A DNA stretch of 64,000 nucleotides, from NCBI RefSeq assembly GCF_001748145.1, contig NZ_BCQA01000001.1, positions 4,986,501 through 5,050,500 on the forward strand, in the 5' to 3' direction. The notes beneath the pieces are model-generated. The model had not been told where the DNA came from. It saw only the letters and a program-made list of their open reading frames with translations, and searched no databases. This stretch comes from Bosea sp. BIWAKO-01. GTDB lineage: Bacteria; Pseudomonadota; Alphaproteobacteria; Rhizobiales; Beijerinckiaceae. This document shows positions 37,713 through 47,557 of this stretch, in pieces. The translations under genes were made by a program, and so were the position numbers. Each line of letters begins with the position of its first letter. Position 1 is the first letter of the stretch.

Positions 37713-40232
37713 ATGACGTCGACCCCAAAGAGCCGGTCTTTCAAAATGCGGCTCTCTCGATCAGTCGGACTTTCGGCCTTTATGTTGGCCGTTAGCGGTG
37801 GCGTTGTTTTTGCGCAGGCCGTGATTGTCCAAGGCAACCGCCGCGTCGATGCGGAGACCATTCGGTCCTATGCAGGGCAGGGTGGTCCGCAGGAGGTTCG
37901 GCAGAGCCTGATGGCGACCGGGCTGTTCTCGAACGTCCAGGTTAGCCGCCGCGGCAACCAGACCGTGATCTCGGTTCACGAGAACGACACGATCAATCGC
38001 GTCGCCTTCGAAGGCAACAAGCGCCTCAAGAGCGAGGTTTTGCTGCAGCAGGTCGAATCGAAGGCGCGTGGCCCGCTGAGCCAAGCGTTGATCGACTCCG
38101 ACGTGCAGCGCCTGAAGGAGGTCTATCGTCGGGCTGGCTACGGCACCGCAACGATCTCTGGGCGCATCGCGCCCCTGCCCAATGGCCGTTCGGATGTGGT
38201 GTTTACGATTGCCGAGAGCGGCAAGACCGGCATCAAGGAAATCAATTTCGCGGGTAACGGCGCCTATTCGGCATCGCGCCTGCGTGGGTTGATGAGCTCG
38301 ACGGAATCGAACTTCCTCAGCTTCATCAAGACCTCCGACGTTTATGATCCCGATCGTATCGCGTCCGATCTCGATCTGGTTCGCCGCTTCTACCTGAAGA
38401 ACGGCTATGCCGACTTCCGGGTCGTCGCGAGTGACGCTCGCTTCGACGATGCCAAGGGTGGCTGGGTCATCGACGTCACGATCGATGAGGGGCCGCAGTA
38501 CAAGGTTGGTAACGTCGCGGTCGATTCTCAGCTCAGCGATATCGACTCCGCGACGATGCAGAGGCTCCTCGCAACCTCGGCTGGCGATACCTACAATGCC
38601 GAGGCGGTCGAGAAGTCCCTCGTCAGCCTTACGACAGAAGTGTCGCGCCGCGGTCATCCCTTTGCGCAGGTTCGCCCGCGCGGTGACCGTGACGCCGCTG
38701 GCCGTCTGATCGGCATCACCTATGTTGTCGAAGAGGGCCCGCGGGTCTATGTCGAGCGCATCAATGTGCGCGGCAACACGCGTACCCGCGACTATGTGGT
38801 CCGTCGCGAGCTCGATCTGGGCGAAGGCGATGCCTACAACAAGGTGATGGTTGATCGCGCCGAGCGGCGCCTGAACAACCTCGGTTTCTTCAACAAGGTT
38901 CGCATCACGAACGAGCCGGGCAGCGCGCCTGACCGGGTCATCATGAACATCGATGTCGAGGACAAGGCCACCGGCTCCTTCTCGATCGCGGGCGGTTACT
39001 CGACGTCTGACGGTGTCATCGGCGAAGTCTCGCTGTCGGAAGCCAATTTCCTTGGCCGCGGTCAGTTCGTGAAGATTGCCGGTACGCTTGGACAGCGGAC
39101 CCAGGGCATCGATTTCTCGTTCACAGAGCCCTATTTCCTTGGTCGCCGTATTGCGGCCGGTTTCGATCTGTTCTCGAAGTACAACGACAATTACAATATC
39201 GGCCGCTACGAAAGCCGCGTGACGGGCGGTCAGGTTCGCTTCACCTTCCCGATCACGGAAGAGTTCTCGATCACGCCGCGCTACTCGCTCTATACGACCG
39301 AGATCAAGATCCCGAACACGACCAGCCGGCCGTATAACGACTGCTCGTTCCCAATCGACGGGATCACGCCCGGAACGCCGAATTCTAGCTTTGCCGCAAC
39401 GCAGTCCTTCAACTGCTTGACGAATGGCGAAGCGACGCTCGCGGTCAAGGAGGCTCGCGGCTCGACGCTGACCTCCCTTGTGGGCCTGACGCTCAATTAT
39501 AATTCGCTCGATAATTACCAGACCCCGCGCAACGGCTTCATTGCCGAACTGAAGCCGGAATTCGCTGGTCTCGGCGGCGACTCGAAGTTCCTTCGCGTCG
39601 CGGCGGATGCTCGCTACTACCGCGAGATCTTTGACGATGTCGTCGGCTTCCTTCGCGTCCAGGGCGGTCACGTCCAGGCGACGGAGGGTAACCTGCGCAT
39701 GATCGATCACTACTTCCTCGGCCCGAGCCTGGTGCGTGGTTTCGCCCCGTCCGGTATCGGCCCGCGCGACGTGCTGAACGACCCGACGGCGAACGCTCTC
39801 GGCGGCCAGACCTACTTCGGCGGCTCGGTCGAAGTGCAGTTCCCGATCTGGGGCTTGCCGCGTGACCTTGGCCTGCGTGGCGCGATCTTTGCCGATGCGG
39901 GCACGCTGTTCGATTATGATGGCGGCTCGAAGGTGATCACCAGTGCGATCCCGACGACGAACGGGCTTTGCCCGGGCGGCTCCGAGCCCCGGCAGTTCAA
40001 CGTCCCGAGCACGTCCCAGTTCCAGAGCAACGTGGCCTGCGTCCGCGACAAGAACGTCATCCGGTCTTCGATCGGCGCGAGCTTGCTCTGGCAGTCGCCG
40101 CTCGGGCCGATCCGGTTCGACTATGCCTATGCCCTTAGCAAGGATGAGGGTACGCGCGATCCGATCACCGGCGTCCGTTACGGCGGCGACCGTCTGCAGG
40201 CCTTCCGCTTCTCCGGCGGCACCCGCTTCTGA
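37713..40232 (+). CDS. bamA: outer-membrane protein assembly factor BamA
   Basis: BamA is the core of the machinery that folds beta-barrel proteins into the outer membrane. The 839-residue precursor has a signal peptide ending GGVVFAQA, five POTRA domains to about residue 430 (e.g. [33 protein letters not shown]), then the Omp85 barrel with [15 protein letters not shown] and the [13 protein letters not shown] loop. It ends in FSGGTRF, the C-terminal Phe signal. The start at 37713 is preferred; an ATG at 37746 is possible. Confidence 0.96.
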   Translation: MTSTPKSRSFKMRLSRSVGLSAFMLAVSGGVVFAQAVIVQGNRRVDAETIRSYAGQGGPQEVRQSLMATGLFSNVQVSRRGNQTVISVHENDTINRVAFEGNKRLKSEVLLQQVESKARGPLSQALIDSDVQRLKEVYRRAGYGTATISGRIAPLPNGRSDVVFTIAESGKTGIKEINFAGNGAYSASRLRGLMSSTESNFLSFIKTSDVYDPDRIASDLDLVRRFYLKNGYADFRVVASDARFDDAKGGWVIDVTIDEGPQYKVGNVAVDSQLSDIDSATMQRLLATSAGDTYNAEAVEKSLVSLTTEVSRRGHPFAQVRPRGDRDAAGRLIGITYVVEEGPRVYVERINVRGNTRTRDYVVRRELDLGEGDAYNKVMVDRAERRLNNLGFFNKVRITNEPGSAPDRVIMNIDVEDKATGSFSIAGGYSTSDGVIGEVSLSEANFLGRGQFVKIAGTLGQRTQGIDFSFTEPYFLGRRIAAGFDLFSKYNDNYNIGRYESRVTGGQVRFTFPITEEFSITPRYSLYTTEIKIPNTTSRPYNDCSFPIDGITPGTPNSSFAATQSFNCLTNGEATLAVKEARGSTLTSLVGLTLNYNSLDNYQTPRNGFIAELKPEFAGLGGDSKFLRVAADARYYREIFDDVVGFLRVQGGHVQATEGNLRMIDHYFLGPSLVRGFAPSGIGPRDVLNDPTANALGGQTYFGGSVEVQFPIWGLPRDLGLRGAIFADAGTLFDYDGGSKVITSAIPTTNGLCPGGSEPRQFNVPSTSQFQSNVACVRDKNVIRSSIGASLLWQSPLGPIRFDYAYALSKDEGTRDPITGVRYGGDRLQAFRFSGGTRF

Positions 40233-40236
40233 CGCG

Positions 40237-40256
40237 GCGGGGCGGCAACGCCCCGC
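40237..40256 (+). other. intercistronic hairpin bamA-lpxD
   Basis: GCGGGGC-ggcaac-GCCCCGC forms a perfect 7-bp GC stem right after the bamA stop and 13 bases before lpxD. With no T-run, it may stabilise the upstream mRNA or reduce read-through rather than end transcription. Confidence 0.5.
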
Positions 40257-40269
40257 ACGGACCCATTGC

Positions 40270-41331
40270 ATGTCAGAACCTCAATTCTTCCCGATCGCGA
40301 CCTCGCTGAGCTACGGCGAGGTCGCTGCCATTTCAGGGGCCGCTCTGCCTGAGGGCGTGGAGCCCACGCGGCTCGTTACCGGCGCGGCTGCACTCGAGGC
40401 CGCCGGGCCCGATGACATCGCCTATATGGACAACCCCAAATATACGGATGCGCTGGCGGGGACTTCGGCCGGGCTGTGCCTGGTTTCGTCCCGGTTCGCT
40501 GCCCGTGTTCCCGCGGGCACTGTCGCGCTCGTATCCCCCGCGCCCTATCATGCCTTTGCCAGGATCATGGCGCGCTTCTATCCCGATGCGCTCAAGCCAC
40601 GGTCGGTCTTTGGCTCGCAAGGGGTCGCGCCGGGCGCCTTCGTCCACGCCACCGCAAGGATCGAGGATAACGTCACGATCGATCCGGGTGCCGTGGTTGG
40701 CCCCGGTGCCGAGATCGGCGCCGGTTCCGTGATCGCCTCGCATGCCGTGATCGGCCCCCAGGTCCGCGTCGGGCGTGATTGTGCGATCGGCGCCGGCAGC
40801 ACCTTGCAATCGGCCCTGGTCGGAAACCGGGTCATCATTCACCCGGGTGTCCGGATCGGCCAGGACGGCTTTGGTTTCGCGATGAGCCCGAAGGGCCATA
40901 TGAAGGTGCCGCAGATCGGCCGGGTCATCATCCAGGATGACGTCGAGATCGGTGCCAATAGCTGCATTGACCGGGGCGCCAGCCGCGATACGGTCATCGG
41001 TGAAGGTACCAAGATCGATAACCTCGTTCAGATCGGCCATAACTGCGTCATCGGCCGCCATTGCGTGATCGTTTCGCAGGTGGGCATCGCTGGCTCTACG
41101 ACATTGGAAGATTTCGTCGTGCTGGGTGGCCAGGTTGGCCTCGCGGGCCATCTGACGGTCGGGATGGGCGCGCAGGTTGCCGCCCAGAGCGGCGTCGCCG
41201 GCGACATCCCTCGAGGTGCGCGCTATGGCGGCTATCCCGCGCAGCCGGCTCTCAGCTGGGCGCGCGAGACAGCGCTTCTCAAATCTCTTGTCGCAAAGCG
41301 CGGCAAGTCCTCGGGCGGTTCGGAGAGCTGA
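40270..41331 (+). CDS. lpxD: UDP-3-O-(3-hydroxyacyl)glucosamine N-acyltransferase LpxD
   Basis: LpxD adds the second acyl chain in lipid A synthesis from an acyl-ACP donor. The 353-residue protein has an N-terminal uridine-binding domain, then a left-handed beta-helix of hexapeptide repeats (for example [20 protein letters not shown]) and the [14 protein letters not shown] segment [14 protein letters not shown] carrying the catalytic histidine. It starts at 40270 with [11 protein letters not shown]. It is the first of the lpxD-fabZ-lpxA-lpxI-lpxB series. Confidence 0.96.
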   Translation: MSEPQFFPIATSLSYGEVAAISGAALPEGVEPTRLVTGAAALEAAGPDDIAYMDNPKYTDALAGTSAGLCLVSSRFAARVPAGTVALVSPAPYHAFARIMARFYPDALKPRSVFGSQGVAPGAFVHATARIEDNVTIDPGAVVGPGAEIGAGSVIASHAVIGPQVRVGRDCAIGAGSTLQSALVGNRVIIHPGVRIGQDGFGFAMSPKGHMKVPQIGRVIIQDDVEIGANSCIDRGASRDTVIGEGTKIDNLVQIGHNCVIGRHCVIVSQVGIAGSTTLEDFVVLGGQVGLAGHLTVGMGAQVAAQSGVAGDIPRGARYGGYPAQPALSWARETALLKSLVAKRGKSSGGSES

Positions 41332-41540
41332 CGTTAGGCGAGAGAGCGAGACAGCCTTCGCAAGGCATGCGAAGAGCGGGTCTAATGTCGAATTCGCTTG
41401 ATCGTCCGGTACCATTTCCGGCAAACGGGCATAGAAGCTGACAGGAACCCGGCGCCAGCCGCAACCTCCTGTTCCGGCATCGATTTAACGATACAACTTT
41501 GCGGGCGAAGCCGGCAGGCCTGCGCGGGAGACGGGAGAGC

Positions 41541-41999
41541 ATGACCGACGCGACGACATCGCTGGGTGTGGCCGATATTCAGAAGATCATGGCCTGCATT
41601 CCCCATCGCTATCCGTTCCTTCTCGTCGACCGTGTCATCGAGATGAACGGCGACGAGTCTGGCATTGGTATCAAGAACGTCACCGCCAACGAGCCCCAGT
41701 TCACCGGGCATTTTCCAGGCCGCCCGGTCTTCCCGGGGGTGTTGATGATCGAGGCTATGGCGCAAACCGCCGGCGTGCTCGTCGTGAGCGCTCGCGGAAT
41801 TGATGAGGAGGCGGTACAGTCCGTGCTCTTCACCACGATCGACAAGGCCAAGTTCCGCAAGCCGGTCGTACCGGGCGATACCTTGCGTTTCCACCTCACC
41901 AAGGTCGCCCGCAAGCGCAATATCTGGTTCTACCGCGGCGAGGCGAAAGTTGACGGCGTGCTTGTCGCGGAGGCCGAGATCTCCGCGATGGTGGCTTAA
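41541..41999 (+). CDS. fabZ: 3-hydroxyacyl-ACP dehydratase FabZ
   Basis: FabZ dehydrates 3-hydroxyacyl-ACP in fatty-acid elongation and competes with LpxA/LpxD for substrate, which explains its place among lpx genes. The 152-residue hot-dog protein has [13 protein letters not shown], catalytic His in [20 protein letters not shown] and the glutamate in IEAMAQTAG. The start at 41541 fits the family; an upstream ATG at 41499 is less likely. The 209-base gap before it holds a small CTTCGC/GCGAAG hairpin at 41356-41374 and no gene. Confidence 0.96.
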   Translation: MTDATTSLGVADIQKIMACIPHRYPFLLVDRVIEMNGDESGIGIKNVTANEPQFTGHFPGRPVFPGVLMIEAMAQTAGVLVVSARGIDEEAVQSVLFTTIDKAKFRKPVVPGDTLRFHLTKVARKRNIWFYRGEAKVDGVLVAEAEISAMVA

Positions 42000-42037
42000 G
42001 GCCAGCCGCTTTCCGTCGAAATCAGGACAGATCTTTC

Positions 42038-42847
42038 ATGAGCGCGACTATCCATCCGATGTCGGTCGTCGATCCGGCTGCGCAGCTGGGCGAGGGGGTC
42101 GTTATCGGTCCGTTCTGCACGGTCGGCCCCAATGTCGTTCTTGGGGACGGCGCGGAGCTCGTCAGTCACGTTGCGATCGCCGGCCGAACCACGATCGGGG
42201 CCCGGACCAGGATCTACCCCTTCGCCTCCATCGGCCACCCGCCGCAGGATCTCAAATATCACGGTGAGCCGTCGACGCTGACGATCGGCGCGGATTGCAT
42301 GATCCGCGAAGGCGTGACCATGAATCCGGGCACCGAAGGCGGCGGCATGAAAACCGTCGTGGGTGACCGCTGCCTGTTCCTTGCCAATTCGCATGTCGGG
42401 CACGACAACGAAATCGGCAACAACGTCATCTTCTCGAACAACGTGATGAGTGCCGGCCACGTCAAGGTTGGCGACTACGTCATCGTCAGTGGTGGGACGG
42501 GACTCCACCAGTTCGTTCGCATTGGTGAGCATGCTTTCATCGGCGGCGGCGCCGGTGTGATGAACGATGTCATTCCCTTCGGCATGGTGCGGGATAATCC
42601 TGCGCATCTGGCCGGGCTCAATCTGGTCGGGCTGAAGCGGCGTGGTTTCTCGCGGGAGCAGATTCATGAGCTGCGTCGCGCCTATCGTTTGCTCTTCGCC
42701 GACGAAGGCACCTTGGCCGAGCGCGTCGAAGACGTGGCGACGGAATTTGCCTCGCACCCGCTGATGCTCGAGATCCTCGATTTCATCCGCTCGGGCAGCG
42801 ACCGCGCCATCTGCATTCCGCGCGACGTCAACGCGCCCGACCGGTGA
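42038..42847 (+). CDS. lpxA: UDP-N-acetylglucosamine acyltransferase LpxA
   Basis: LpxA performs the first acylation of lipid A synthesis. The 269-residue protein has hexapeptide repeats from residue 5 onward (IHPMSVVDPAAQLGEGVVIG), the FASIGHPPQDLKYHGE segment, the catalytic histidine region NSHVGHDNEIGNNVIF, and the C-terminal helical domain with NLVGLKRRGFSREQI. The stop overlaps the lpxI GTG start (GTGA). Confidence 0.97.
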   Translation: MSATIHPMSVVDPAAQLGEGVVIGPFCTVGPNVVLGDGAELVSHVAIAGRTTIGARTRIYPFASIGHPPQDLKYHGEPSTLTIGADCMIREGVTMNPGTEGGGMKTVVGDRCLFLANSHVGHDNEIGNNVIFSNNVMSAGHVKVGDYVIVSGGTGLHQFVRIGEHAFIGGGAGVMNDVIPFGMVRDNPAHLAGLNLVGLKRRGFSREQIHELRRAYRLLFADEGTLAERVEDVATEFASHPLMLEILDFIRSGSDRAICIPRDVNAPDR

Positions 42848-43704
42848 GCACGGGCAGCGACGCAGCGACCGGCGCCTTTCCTCTCGCCATCATCGCCGGA
42901 GGCGGGGAATACCCGCCGCATCTGGCCCGGCTGGCGGCAGCGCGGGGGCATCAGCTTTATATCGCGGCGATCGACGGCGCAGCCAACCCGAGCGATTTCG
43001 ATCCTGAATCCTCGCGTGTCTATCGCCTGGGGCAACTCGGGCGATTGCTCGACGAGCTCAAGCGGCGCGGGATCGTCGACATCGTCATGATCGGCGCGTT
43101 GCCGCGGCCGAGCTTTGGCTCGCTGATGCCCGAGCCCTCGACGCTGAAATACCTGCCCCACTTCGCTCGCGCCTTTCGCGGCGGGGATGATCATTTGCTC
43201 AAGGGTGTGGTCCAGTTCTTCGAGGGACGGGGTTTTCGTGTTCATGGTCCAGCCGAGATCGCTCCGGGCTTGACCGCGCCGCTCGGTCCATTGGGGCGCC
43301 GCAGCGTCTCGGCCGTGGCGCGCGACGGCATCGAACATGGCTTCTCGTTGCTGGCGGCTTTGTCGCCCTTCGATGTCGGTCAGGCCGCAATCGTTGCCGA
43401 TCATCGTGTCGTGGCAATTGAGGCTGCCGAGGGTACCGACGCCATGATCAGGCGCGTCGCCGAGCTGGTGGGCGCAGGGCGTCTCAAGATCGACAAGGGC
43501 GACGGCGTTCTGGTCAAGGCCCCCAAGGAAGGCCAGGACCTGCGCGTCGACATGCCGGCGATCGGGCCTGAAACCCTGCGGAACGCGGCTAAGGCTGGCC
43601 TCTCCGGCATCGCGCTACGCGCCGGCAATGTGCTTGTCGGAGACAGCGTTCGACTGGGCGCACTGGCTGACGAGCTTGGTCTGTTCGTCGAGGGCGTCGC
43701 GTGA
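42844..43704 (+). CDS. lpxI: UDP-2,3-diacylglucosamine pyrophosphatase LpxI
   Basis: LpxI hydrolyses UDP-2,3-diacylglucosamine to lipid X in organisms that lack LpxH, as in most alphaproteobacteria. The 286-residue protein has the N-terminal LAIIAGGGEYPPHLARLA, the central VMIGALPRPSF and GDDHLLKGVVQFFEGRGF, and a C-terminal domain with VLVKAPKEGQDLRVDMPAIG and the catalytic region. It starts at a GTG overlapping lpxA and its stop overlaps the lpxB GTG. Confidence 0.95.
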   Translation: MSTGSDAATGAFPLAIIAGGGEYPPHLARLAAARGHQLYIAAIDGAANPSDFDPESSRVYRLGQLGRLLDELKRRGIVDIVMIGALPRPSFGSLMPEPSTLKYLPHFARAFRGGDDHLLKGVVQFFEGRGFRVHGPAEIAPGLTAPLGPLGRRSVSAVARDGIEHGFSLLAALSPFDVGQAAIVADHRVVAIEAAEGTDAMIRRVAELVGAGRLKIDKGDGVLVKAPKEGQDLRVDMPAIGPETLRNAAKAGLSGIALRAGNVLVGDSVRLGALADELGLFVEGVA

Positions 43705-44864
43705 ACCGGCCCTTCCGGCTCGCCATCATTGCGGGCGAAGCGTCTGGCGATGCTCTGGCGTTGCGCTTTCTCGCCGTCCTGCGGCGGCGGTTGGGTGATC
43801 GTCCGCTCGAGATCGTGGGCGTCGGCGGCGAGAGCCTGATCGCACAGGGACTGCGGCCACTCTTTCCCCAATCCGATATCGCCGTGATGGGGTTCGGCCC
43901 CGTCTTGGCTAGGCTGCCGCTGCTGCTCCGACGCATGTCCGATGCCGCCAAGGGCGTCGTTGCCTTCGCGCCCGATCTGCTGCTCACCATCGACAGCCCG
44001 GATTTCTCATTGCGCGTCGCTCGGAAGGTTCGACGGACGTCTCCCGGGATCCCGATTGCACACTGGGTCTGCCCCAGTGTCTGGGCGTGGCGTTCAGGGC
44101 GCGCCCGCAAGATGGCGCCACATGTCGATCGCATCCTGGCGCTGCTGCCCTTCGAGCCCGCTGCGTTGGAAAGGCTGGGAGGCCCGAAGACGATCTATGT
44201 CGGCCACCCCCTGATCGAGCGGCTCGCCGAGCTGCGGCCAAGTGACGGGGATCAGGCGCGGCGCAACGCCTCTTCGACGCCAGACATCCTGATCCTTCCC
44301 GGCAGCCGTCGTTCGGAGATCAGCCACCTCATGCCGGCCTTCGGCGAGACGGTCTCGCTCATCGCGAACGAGGTGCCCGGCGCGCGCTTCGTGCTGCCGG
44401 CGGTTCCGCATCTGCGCGGCATGATCGAGGAGGCTGTCTCGACCTGGTCTGTGAAGCCCCGTCTCGTCGATGGCGAAGACGCCAAGCTTGCCGCTTTTCG
44501 CACGGCGCGCGCTGCGCTCGCGGCCTCCGGGACTGTGACGCTCGAGCTCGCTCTGGCACAGGTGCCGCTGGTCGCAGCTTATCGTGGCGCGGCCTGGGAG
44601 GCGATGCTGGCGCGCAGGCTGATCAAGCTGCCGACGGTGATCCTGCCCAATCTCGTTGCCGGCACGCGCATCGTTCCCGAGTTCATCCAGGACGAAGCCT
44701 CGCCCGAAGCGCTCAGCGCAGCTGTGCTGGCGGTCCTCAGCGAAGGTCCTGTGCGCGAGGCCCAGCTTGCGGGCTTCGCAGATGTCGAGCGCATCATGAA
44801 ATCGGCCGGGGCGAGCCCGGCCGAGAACGCGGTCGATGCCGCCTTGGGACTGCTGGCAGCCTGA
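43701..44864 (+). CDS. lpxB: lipid-A-disaccharide synthase LpxB
   Basis: LpxB is a glycosyltransferase that joins UDP-2,3-diacylglucosamine and lipid X. The 387-residue protein has the N-terminal LAIIAGEASGDALALRFL, the PDLLLTIDSPDFSLRVAR segment, CPSVWAWRSGRARKM, LLPFEP and the GHPLIERLAEL region, LILPGSRRSEI, and ASGTVTLELAL near the C-terminus. It begins at a GTG overlapping lpxI (GTGA) and ends the lpx series, converging on the binding-protein gene with 17 bases between. Confidence 0.97.
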   Translation: MNRPFRLAIIAGEASGDALALRFLAVLRRRLGDRPLEIVGVGGESLIAQGLRPLFPQSDIAVMGFGPVLARLPLLLRRMSDAAKGVVAFAPDLLLTIDSPDFSLRVARKVRRTSPGIPIAHWVCPSVWAWRSGRARKMAPHVDRILALLPFEPAALERLGGPKTIYVGHPLIERLAELRPSDGDQARRNASSTPDILILPGSRRSEISHLMPAFGETVSLIANEVPGARFVLPAVPHLRGMIEEAVSTWSVKPRLVDGEDAKLAAFRTARAALAASGTVTLELALAQVPLVAAYRGAAWEAMLARRLIKLPTVILPNLVAGTRIVPEFIQDEASPEALSAAVLAVLSEGPVREAQLAGFADVERIMKSAGASPAENAVDAALGLLAA

Positions 44865-44881
44865 TCAGCGCGGTGCAGCGC

Positions 44882-45874
44882 TCATTCAAGCGCCGCACCG
44901 GATGCCTTGGCGATGGGCCCCCATTTCGCGAATTCGACCTTGACGTGTTCACCCAGCGCCTCGGGGGTCGAGCCAACGATGACAGCACTGACATCGTTCA
45001 GGCGCTGCTTCACATTGGGGTCCGTCAGGGCCTTGTTGGCTTCGGCGTTCAGGCGCTCAACGACTGCCCTTGGCATATTCGCCGGGCCAAACAGCGCGTT
45101 CCACGTATAGGTTTCATAGCCGGCAAGACCGCCTTCGGCGATGGTCGGTATCTCGGGGAAAGATGGCACGCGCTCCTTCGTGGTAACGCCGATCGCGCGG
45201 AGCTGGCCGCTGCGAATGAACTGCGCGGAGGAGGGCAGGTTGTCGAACATGATCGGCACGGCGCCAGCGACGACATCGTTGAGAGCCGGGCCGGCGCCGC
45301 GATAGGGCACATGGTTCATGCTCACGCCGCCGAGCGACTTGAACAGCTCACCCGAAAGATGCAGCGGCGTACCCACGCCCGATGAGGCGTAGGAGTATTT
45401 GCCGGGATTGTCCTTCAGGACCTTGATGACCTCCTGGACCGTCTTGGCCGGAAAGCTCGGGTGCACGACCATGACGTTGGGCACCACGGCCAGCAGGGAG
45501 ATCGGCGTGAAATCCTTGATCGGATCGAACGTCACCACCTTGAGGATCGCGGGATTGAGGGCATGGGTCGAGATCGTGCCCATCAGGATCGTGTAACCGT
45601 CGGGTGCGGCGCGAGCGACCGCGGTCGAGCCGACATTGCCGCCTGCGCCGGCGCGGTTCTCGATCACCACTTGCTGGCCAAGCGACTCGGCCATTTTCGC
45701 ACCGACGAGTCGGGCGACGATATCGGTCGATCCGCCAGCGGCGAAGGGCACGACCAGCATGATCGGCCGTGTCGGGAAGTTCTGGGCCCGCGCGGGCAGG
45801 CTGCTGGCCACGAGGGCGGATGCCCCGGCCCCAGCCATGAAAGCGCGGCGGTTCGGTGTTGTGAAGCGGTCCAT
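44882..45874 (-). CDS. tripartite tricarboxylate transporter (Bug family) substrate-binding protein
   Basis: This 330-residue periplasmic protein begins MDRFTTPNRRAFMAGAG, a Tat-type twin-arginine signal, followed by Ala-rich hydrophobic residues and ARAQNFPTRPI. The Bug/TctC fold is marked by VVPFAAGGSTDIVARL, VIENRAGAGGNVGSTAVARA and the VPYRGAGPALNDVVAG segment. No TctA/TctB-type permease genes are nearby, so it may serve a permease elsewhere or act as a sensor input. The frame is open to 45940. Confidence 0.9.
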   Translation of the reverse strand: MDRFTTPNRRAFMAGAGASALVASSLPARAQNFPTRPIMLVVPFAAGGSTDIVARLVGAKMAESLGQQVVIENRAGAGGNVGSTAVARAAPDGYTILMGTISTHALNPAILKVVTFDPIKDFTPISLLAVVPNVMVVHPSFPAKTVQEVIKVLKDNPGKYSYASSGVGTPLHLSGELFKSLGGVSMNHVPYRGAGPALNDVVAGAVPIMFDNLPSSAQFIRSGQLRAIGVTTKERVPSFPEIPTIAEGGLAGYETYTWNALFGPANMPRAVVERLNAEANKALTDPNVKQRLNDVSAVIVGSTPEALGEHVKVEFAKWGPIAKASGAALE

Positions 45875-45932
45875 CAGGCGTTTCCCGTCATTGCTCTGCG
45901 GAGCGCAGGTTATGGCGGCGCACCATATGATA

Positions 45933-45964
45933 AACCCCACCGGATTGTTAAATCCGATGGGGTT
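45933..45964 (-). terminator. terminator after gltA
   Basis: A 14-bp stem with a 4-base loop (AACCCC... / ...GGGGTT, 45933-45946 and 45951-45964), with one mismatch that is a G-U pair on the minus-strand transcript, followed by TTTATC. It is 35 bases after the gltA stop. Confidence 0.7.
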
Positions 45965-45998
45965 CGACCTTCGTCATAAAGATCGTGTCAAATTGTTC

Positions 45999-47288
45999 TC
46001 AGCGACGGCCGATCGGTGTGTAATCGCGCTTCGGCGAGCCGGTATAGAGCTGGCGCGGGCGGCCGATCCGCTGGGACGGATCCTCGATCATTTCCTTCCA
46101 CTGCGCGATCCAGCCGACGGTGCGGGCGAGTGCGAAGAGCGCGGTGAACATCGATGTCGGGAATCCCATCGCCTTCAAGGTGATGCCCGAATAGAAATCG
46201 ATATTCGGATAGAGCTTCTTCTCGATGAAGTAGCTGTCGCTGAGCGCGATGCGCTCGAGCTCCATCGCGACATCGAGCAGCGGATCATCCTTGAAGCCGA
46301 GTTCGTTCAGTACCTCATGCGTCGTCTTCTGCATGATCTTGGCGCGCGGATCGTAGTTCTTGTAGACGCGGTGCCCGAAGCCCATCAGGCGGAACGGATC
46401 GTTCTTGTCCTTCGCCTTGGCGATGTATTTCGGGATGTTGTCGACCGAGCCGATCTCCTCGAGCATCTTGAGGGCCGCCTCGTTGGCGCCGCCATGCGCA
46501 GGGCCCCAGAGGCAGGCGATGCCGGCTGCGATGCAGGCGAAGGGATTGGCGCCCGAGGAACCGGCGAGACGCACGGTCGAGGTCGAGGCGTTCTGCTCGT
46601 GGTCGGCATGCAGGATGAAGATGCGGTCAAGCGCGCGCGACAGCACCGGATTGACCTTGTACTCCTCCGCCGGCACCGCGAAGCACATGCGCAGGAAATT
46701 CGAGGTGTAGTCGAGCGAGTTCAACGGGTACACGAAGGGTTGGCCAATCGTGTACTTGAAGGCCATCGCGGCCAGCGTCGGCAGCTTGGCGATCATCCGC
46801 ATCGACGCGATCATGCGCTGCTGCGGGTCCGAGATGTCGGTCGAGTCGTGATAGAAGGCCGACATGGCGCCGACCGATGCGACCAGCACCGCCATCGGAT
46901 GCGCGTCGCGGCGGAAGCCCTGGAAGAAGCGGGCCATCTGCTCGTGCACCATGGTGTGGCGCGTCACGCGATAGTCGAAATCCGCCTTCTGCGCCGCGGT
47001 GGGCAGGTCGCCGTAAAGCAGGAGATAACAGGTCTCGAGAAAGTCGCCATGCTCGGCAAGCTGCTCGATCGGATAGCCACGGTGGAGCAGAACGCCCTCG
47101 TCGCCATCGATATAGGTGATCTCCGACTCGCAGCTCGCGGTCGAGGTGAAGCCGGGGTCATAGGTGAACATCCCGGTTTGCGCGTAGAGCTTGCTGATGT
47201 CGATGACGGATGGGCCGATCGATCCGGTCTTGACCGTCAGGTCGACGGTCTTGCCGTCCACACTCAGCTGGCTGTTGGTTCCGCTCAT
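45999..47288 (-). CDS. gltA: citrate synthase GltA (type II)
   Basis: GltA condenses acetyl-CoA and oxaloacetate at the entry to the TCA cycle. The 429-residue protein matches the hexameric type II enzyme: [41 protein letters not shown] with a catalytic histidine, and [15 protein letters not shown], plus the catalytic aspartate region near [10 protein letters not shown]. An AAGGA ribosome binding site precedes it on the minus strand. Confidence 0.97.
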   Translation of the reverse strand: MSGTNSQLSVDGKTVDLTVKTGSIGPSVIDISKLYAQTGMFTYDPGFTSTASCESEITYIDGDEGVLLHRGYPIEQLAEHGDFLETCYLLLYGDLPTAAQKADFDYRVTRHTMVHEQMARFFQGFRRDAHPMAVLVASVGAMSAFYHDSTDISDPQQRMIASMRMIAKLPTLAAMAFKYTIGQPFVYPLNSLDYTSNFLRMCFAVPAEEYKVNPVLSRALDRIFILHADHEQNASTSTVRLAGSSGANPFACIAAGIACLWGPAHGGANEAALKMLEEIGSVDNIPKYIAKAKDKNDPFRLMGFGHRVYKNYDPRAKIMQKTTHEVLNELGFKDDPLLDVAMELERIALSDSYFIEKKLYPNIDFYSGITLKAMGFPTSMFTALFALARTVGWIAQWKEMIEDPSQRIGRPRQLYTGSPKRDYTPIGRR

Positions 47289-47339
47289 CGATACCGATCC
47301 TTTCAGGCTCGCTGCTGATCAATCTTCGTTCCATCCGAG

Positions 47340-47359
47340 CCGGCACGAATGGGTGCCGG
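47340..47359 (-). other. hairpin in the gltA leader
   Basis: CCGGCAC and GTGCCGG pair across a 6-base loop about 50 bases upstream of the gltA start. It lies in the 269-base gltA-gltX gap, which also holds an AT-rich stretch at 47437-47456 that may be part of the gltA promoter. No gene is seen in the gap. Confidence 0.4.
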
Positions 47360-47532
47360 AACGGCAATCATCATCCGAGTGGCTCTGCGTAACGGCCATG
47401 TGACGGGATTGCAGGCAAAGGAAGGTACATCCGACTGATATTAAAGCAATATTCATACCGGGGCGCCGCTTCGGACACCCCCGGTATATGCGGCGTCACT
47501 AGCCCATTTGCCCCTGGGGTTCAACCAATCAC

Positions 47533-47555
47533 AAAGGCGGGGCTGCCCCGCCTTT
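47533..47555 (-). terminator. terminator after gltX
   Basis: AAAGGCGGGG-ctg-CCCCGCCTTT is a perfect 10-bp stem starting three bases after the gltX stop, followed on the minus strand by a T-rich TTTGTGATT. Confidence 0.8.
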
Positions 47556-47557
47556 GA

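Noticed and set aside
37761..40271. 836-codon open frame on the minus strand opposite bamA
   Set aside because: Shadow of bamA, which has POTRA and barrel features and a signal peptide. No family motif was recognised in the antisense product.
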